From assembly GCA_038245795.1 (NCBI GenBank), contig JBBRSC010000206.1:1-6130 (forward strand): a stretch of 6,130 nucleotides of DNA. Direction: 5' to 3'. This document shows, in pieces, positions 5,454 to 6,130 of the stretch (position 1 is the first letter of the stretch; the number at the start of each line of letters is the position of its first letter). A model generated the notes under the pieces. That model was not told the origin of the DNA and searched no databases. It saw nothing but the letters and a program-made list of their open reading frames with translations. Made by a program: the position numbers and the translations under genes. The stretch is from JBBRSC01 sp038245795. GTDB taxonomy: Bacteria > Actinomycetota > Acidimicrobiia > Acidimicrobiales > Microtrichaceae.

Positions 5454-6130
5454 ATGGAGATGACATGGGTTCGAACCGCCGCTCTCGCCGCCATCGCCGC
5501 CATCCTCGCCAGCGTGCTGGTGATGGTGGCCCCCGCCGCGCAGGCAGCGCCGTTGACTGCCGACGTTGTGCCTCCGCACTGCCCAGCGAACGCCATCCAG
5601 CACCAGTGGTGCATCGGCGGAATCGGCAGCCCGCCGACGTACGACGACGACCTCGGGGTCCATGAGGTTCACCTCAACTCCACAAGCGATGCGGTGGTGC
5701 CCATTTCGATTCCCCACGGCGGCCTCGGCTACTCCGTGTCTGGTGGTGATCGGCAGAGTTTCGGCGGGATGCTGCTCGACCAGGCCACAAATCTTCAGGT
5801 TCAAACGCGCAGCGTGTACGTCGAACTCGACCCGTGCACAAAGGGTTCGACGACCTGCCTGGTGAGATTCCTGGCGAAGAACTACCCCAAGCCACCGGCG
5901 TCGAACCCCCCGTTTGCCGCACCATCGCCGGTGTGGATCTTCTGGTTGTACCCGGTCCTGTCCGACAACGGGTGCTGCTCGGTCGGGACGAGCGGCTTCG
6001 CCATCAAACTCATCTACGACGAGGGCGGTGACACGCTGGGACCGAAGCCCCCAGTGGCCTCGTTCGACACCGCCCCGAACCCGTCGGACGCGGGTTCGTT
6101 CGCGTTCTCCTCGACCAGCACCAACCCCGA
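5454..6130 (+). CDS. Secreted protein with PKD-like domain, partial (3' end beyond window)
   Basis: The frame is open from the ATG at 5454 to the window edge: 225 codons plus two bases, no stop. It begins with a Sec signal peptide: VRT, a hydrophobic Ala/Ile/Leu/Val stretch at about 9-27, and AQA at 29-31 as the likely cleavage site. The exported N-terminal region (about 32-195) is rich in beta strands and has cysteines at 43, 53, 128, 135, 174 and 175, an even number that suggests disulfides. I do not recognise this domain. From about 200, PPVASFDTAPNPSDAG followed by FAFSSTSTNP matches the start of a PKD domain, an immunoglobulin-like module common in surface and secreted proteins. An in-frame ATG at 5460 is an alternative start; neither has a clear ribosome binding site. 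High G/C at third positions supports coding. It is divergent from the DUF6544 gene. Confidence 0.75.
   Translation, partial: MEMTWVRTAALAAIAAILASVLVMVAPAAQAAPLTADVVPPHCPANAIQHQWCIGGIGSPPTYDDDLGVHEVHLNSTSDAVVPISIPHGGLGYSVSGGDRQSFGGMLLDQATNLQVQTRSVYVELDPCTKGSTTCLVRFLAKNYPKPPASNPPFAAPSPVWIFWLYPVLSDNGCCSVGTSGFAIKLIYDEGGDTLGPKPPVASFDTAPNPSDAGSFAFSSTSTNP

Overview
The window is high-GC DNA with strongly G/C-ending codons, short gaps between genes, and families common in actinobacteria: a limonene-epoxide-hydrolase-like protein, a stand-alone BON protein, an SRPBCC/ArsR pair, DUF6544 and a secreted M1 peptidase. It most likely comes from an actinomycete-type bacterium, perhaps an Acidimicrobiia relative. 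That placement is inference from family content; no marker gene is present.

Layout, left to right. (1) 20-460, plus strand: a limonene-1,2-epoxide hydrolase fold protein with the full set of catalytic residues. (2) 461-574: a gap holding a perfect 16-bp palindrome at 525-540. (3) 575-1246, plus: a soluble protein of three BON domains. (4) 1290 to about 1800, minus: the C-terminal four fifths of a ClpP protease with an intact Ser-His-Asp triad. (5) From about 1785 to 2198, plus: an SRPBCC/AHSA1 protein that overlaps the next gene by four bases. (6) 2195-2530, plus: an ArsR-family repressor. (7) 2556-4391, minus: a secreted M1 zinc metallopeptidase. (8) 4500-5147, minus: a DUF6544 protein whose reading frame continues upstream of its first usable start codon. 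(9) 5454 to the window end, plus: a secreted protein with the start of a PKD-like domain, cut off by the window edge.

The most notable feature is the junction near 1781-1803. The minus-strand ClpP and the plus-strand SRPBCC gene both lose their N-terminal coding sequence at the same point, and the few bases there fit both genes. This looks like a rearrangement breakpoint or an assembly chimera that fused two unrelated genes head to head. ClpP lacks about 40 N-terminal residues, including the axial-loop region. The SRPBCC protein lacks its first strand and helix.

Functional links are modest. SRPBCC and ArsR form a translationally coupled pair, a common arrangement. The M1 peptidase and the PKD-like protein both carry export signals, so the right half leans towards cell-surface or extracellular functions. 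I found no CRISPR array, tRNA, rRNA, transposase or recognisable defence system, and nothing that adds up to a new multi-gene system.
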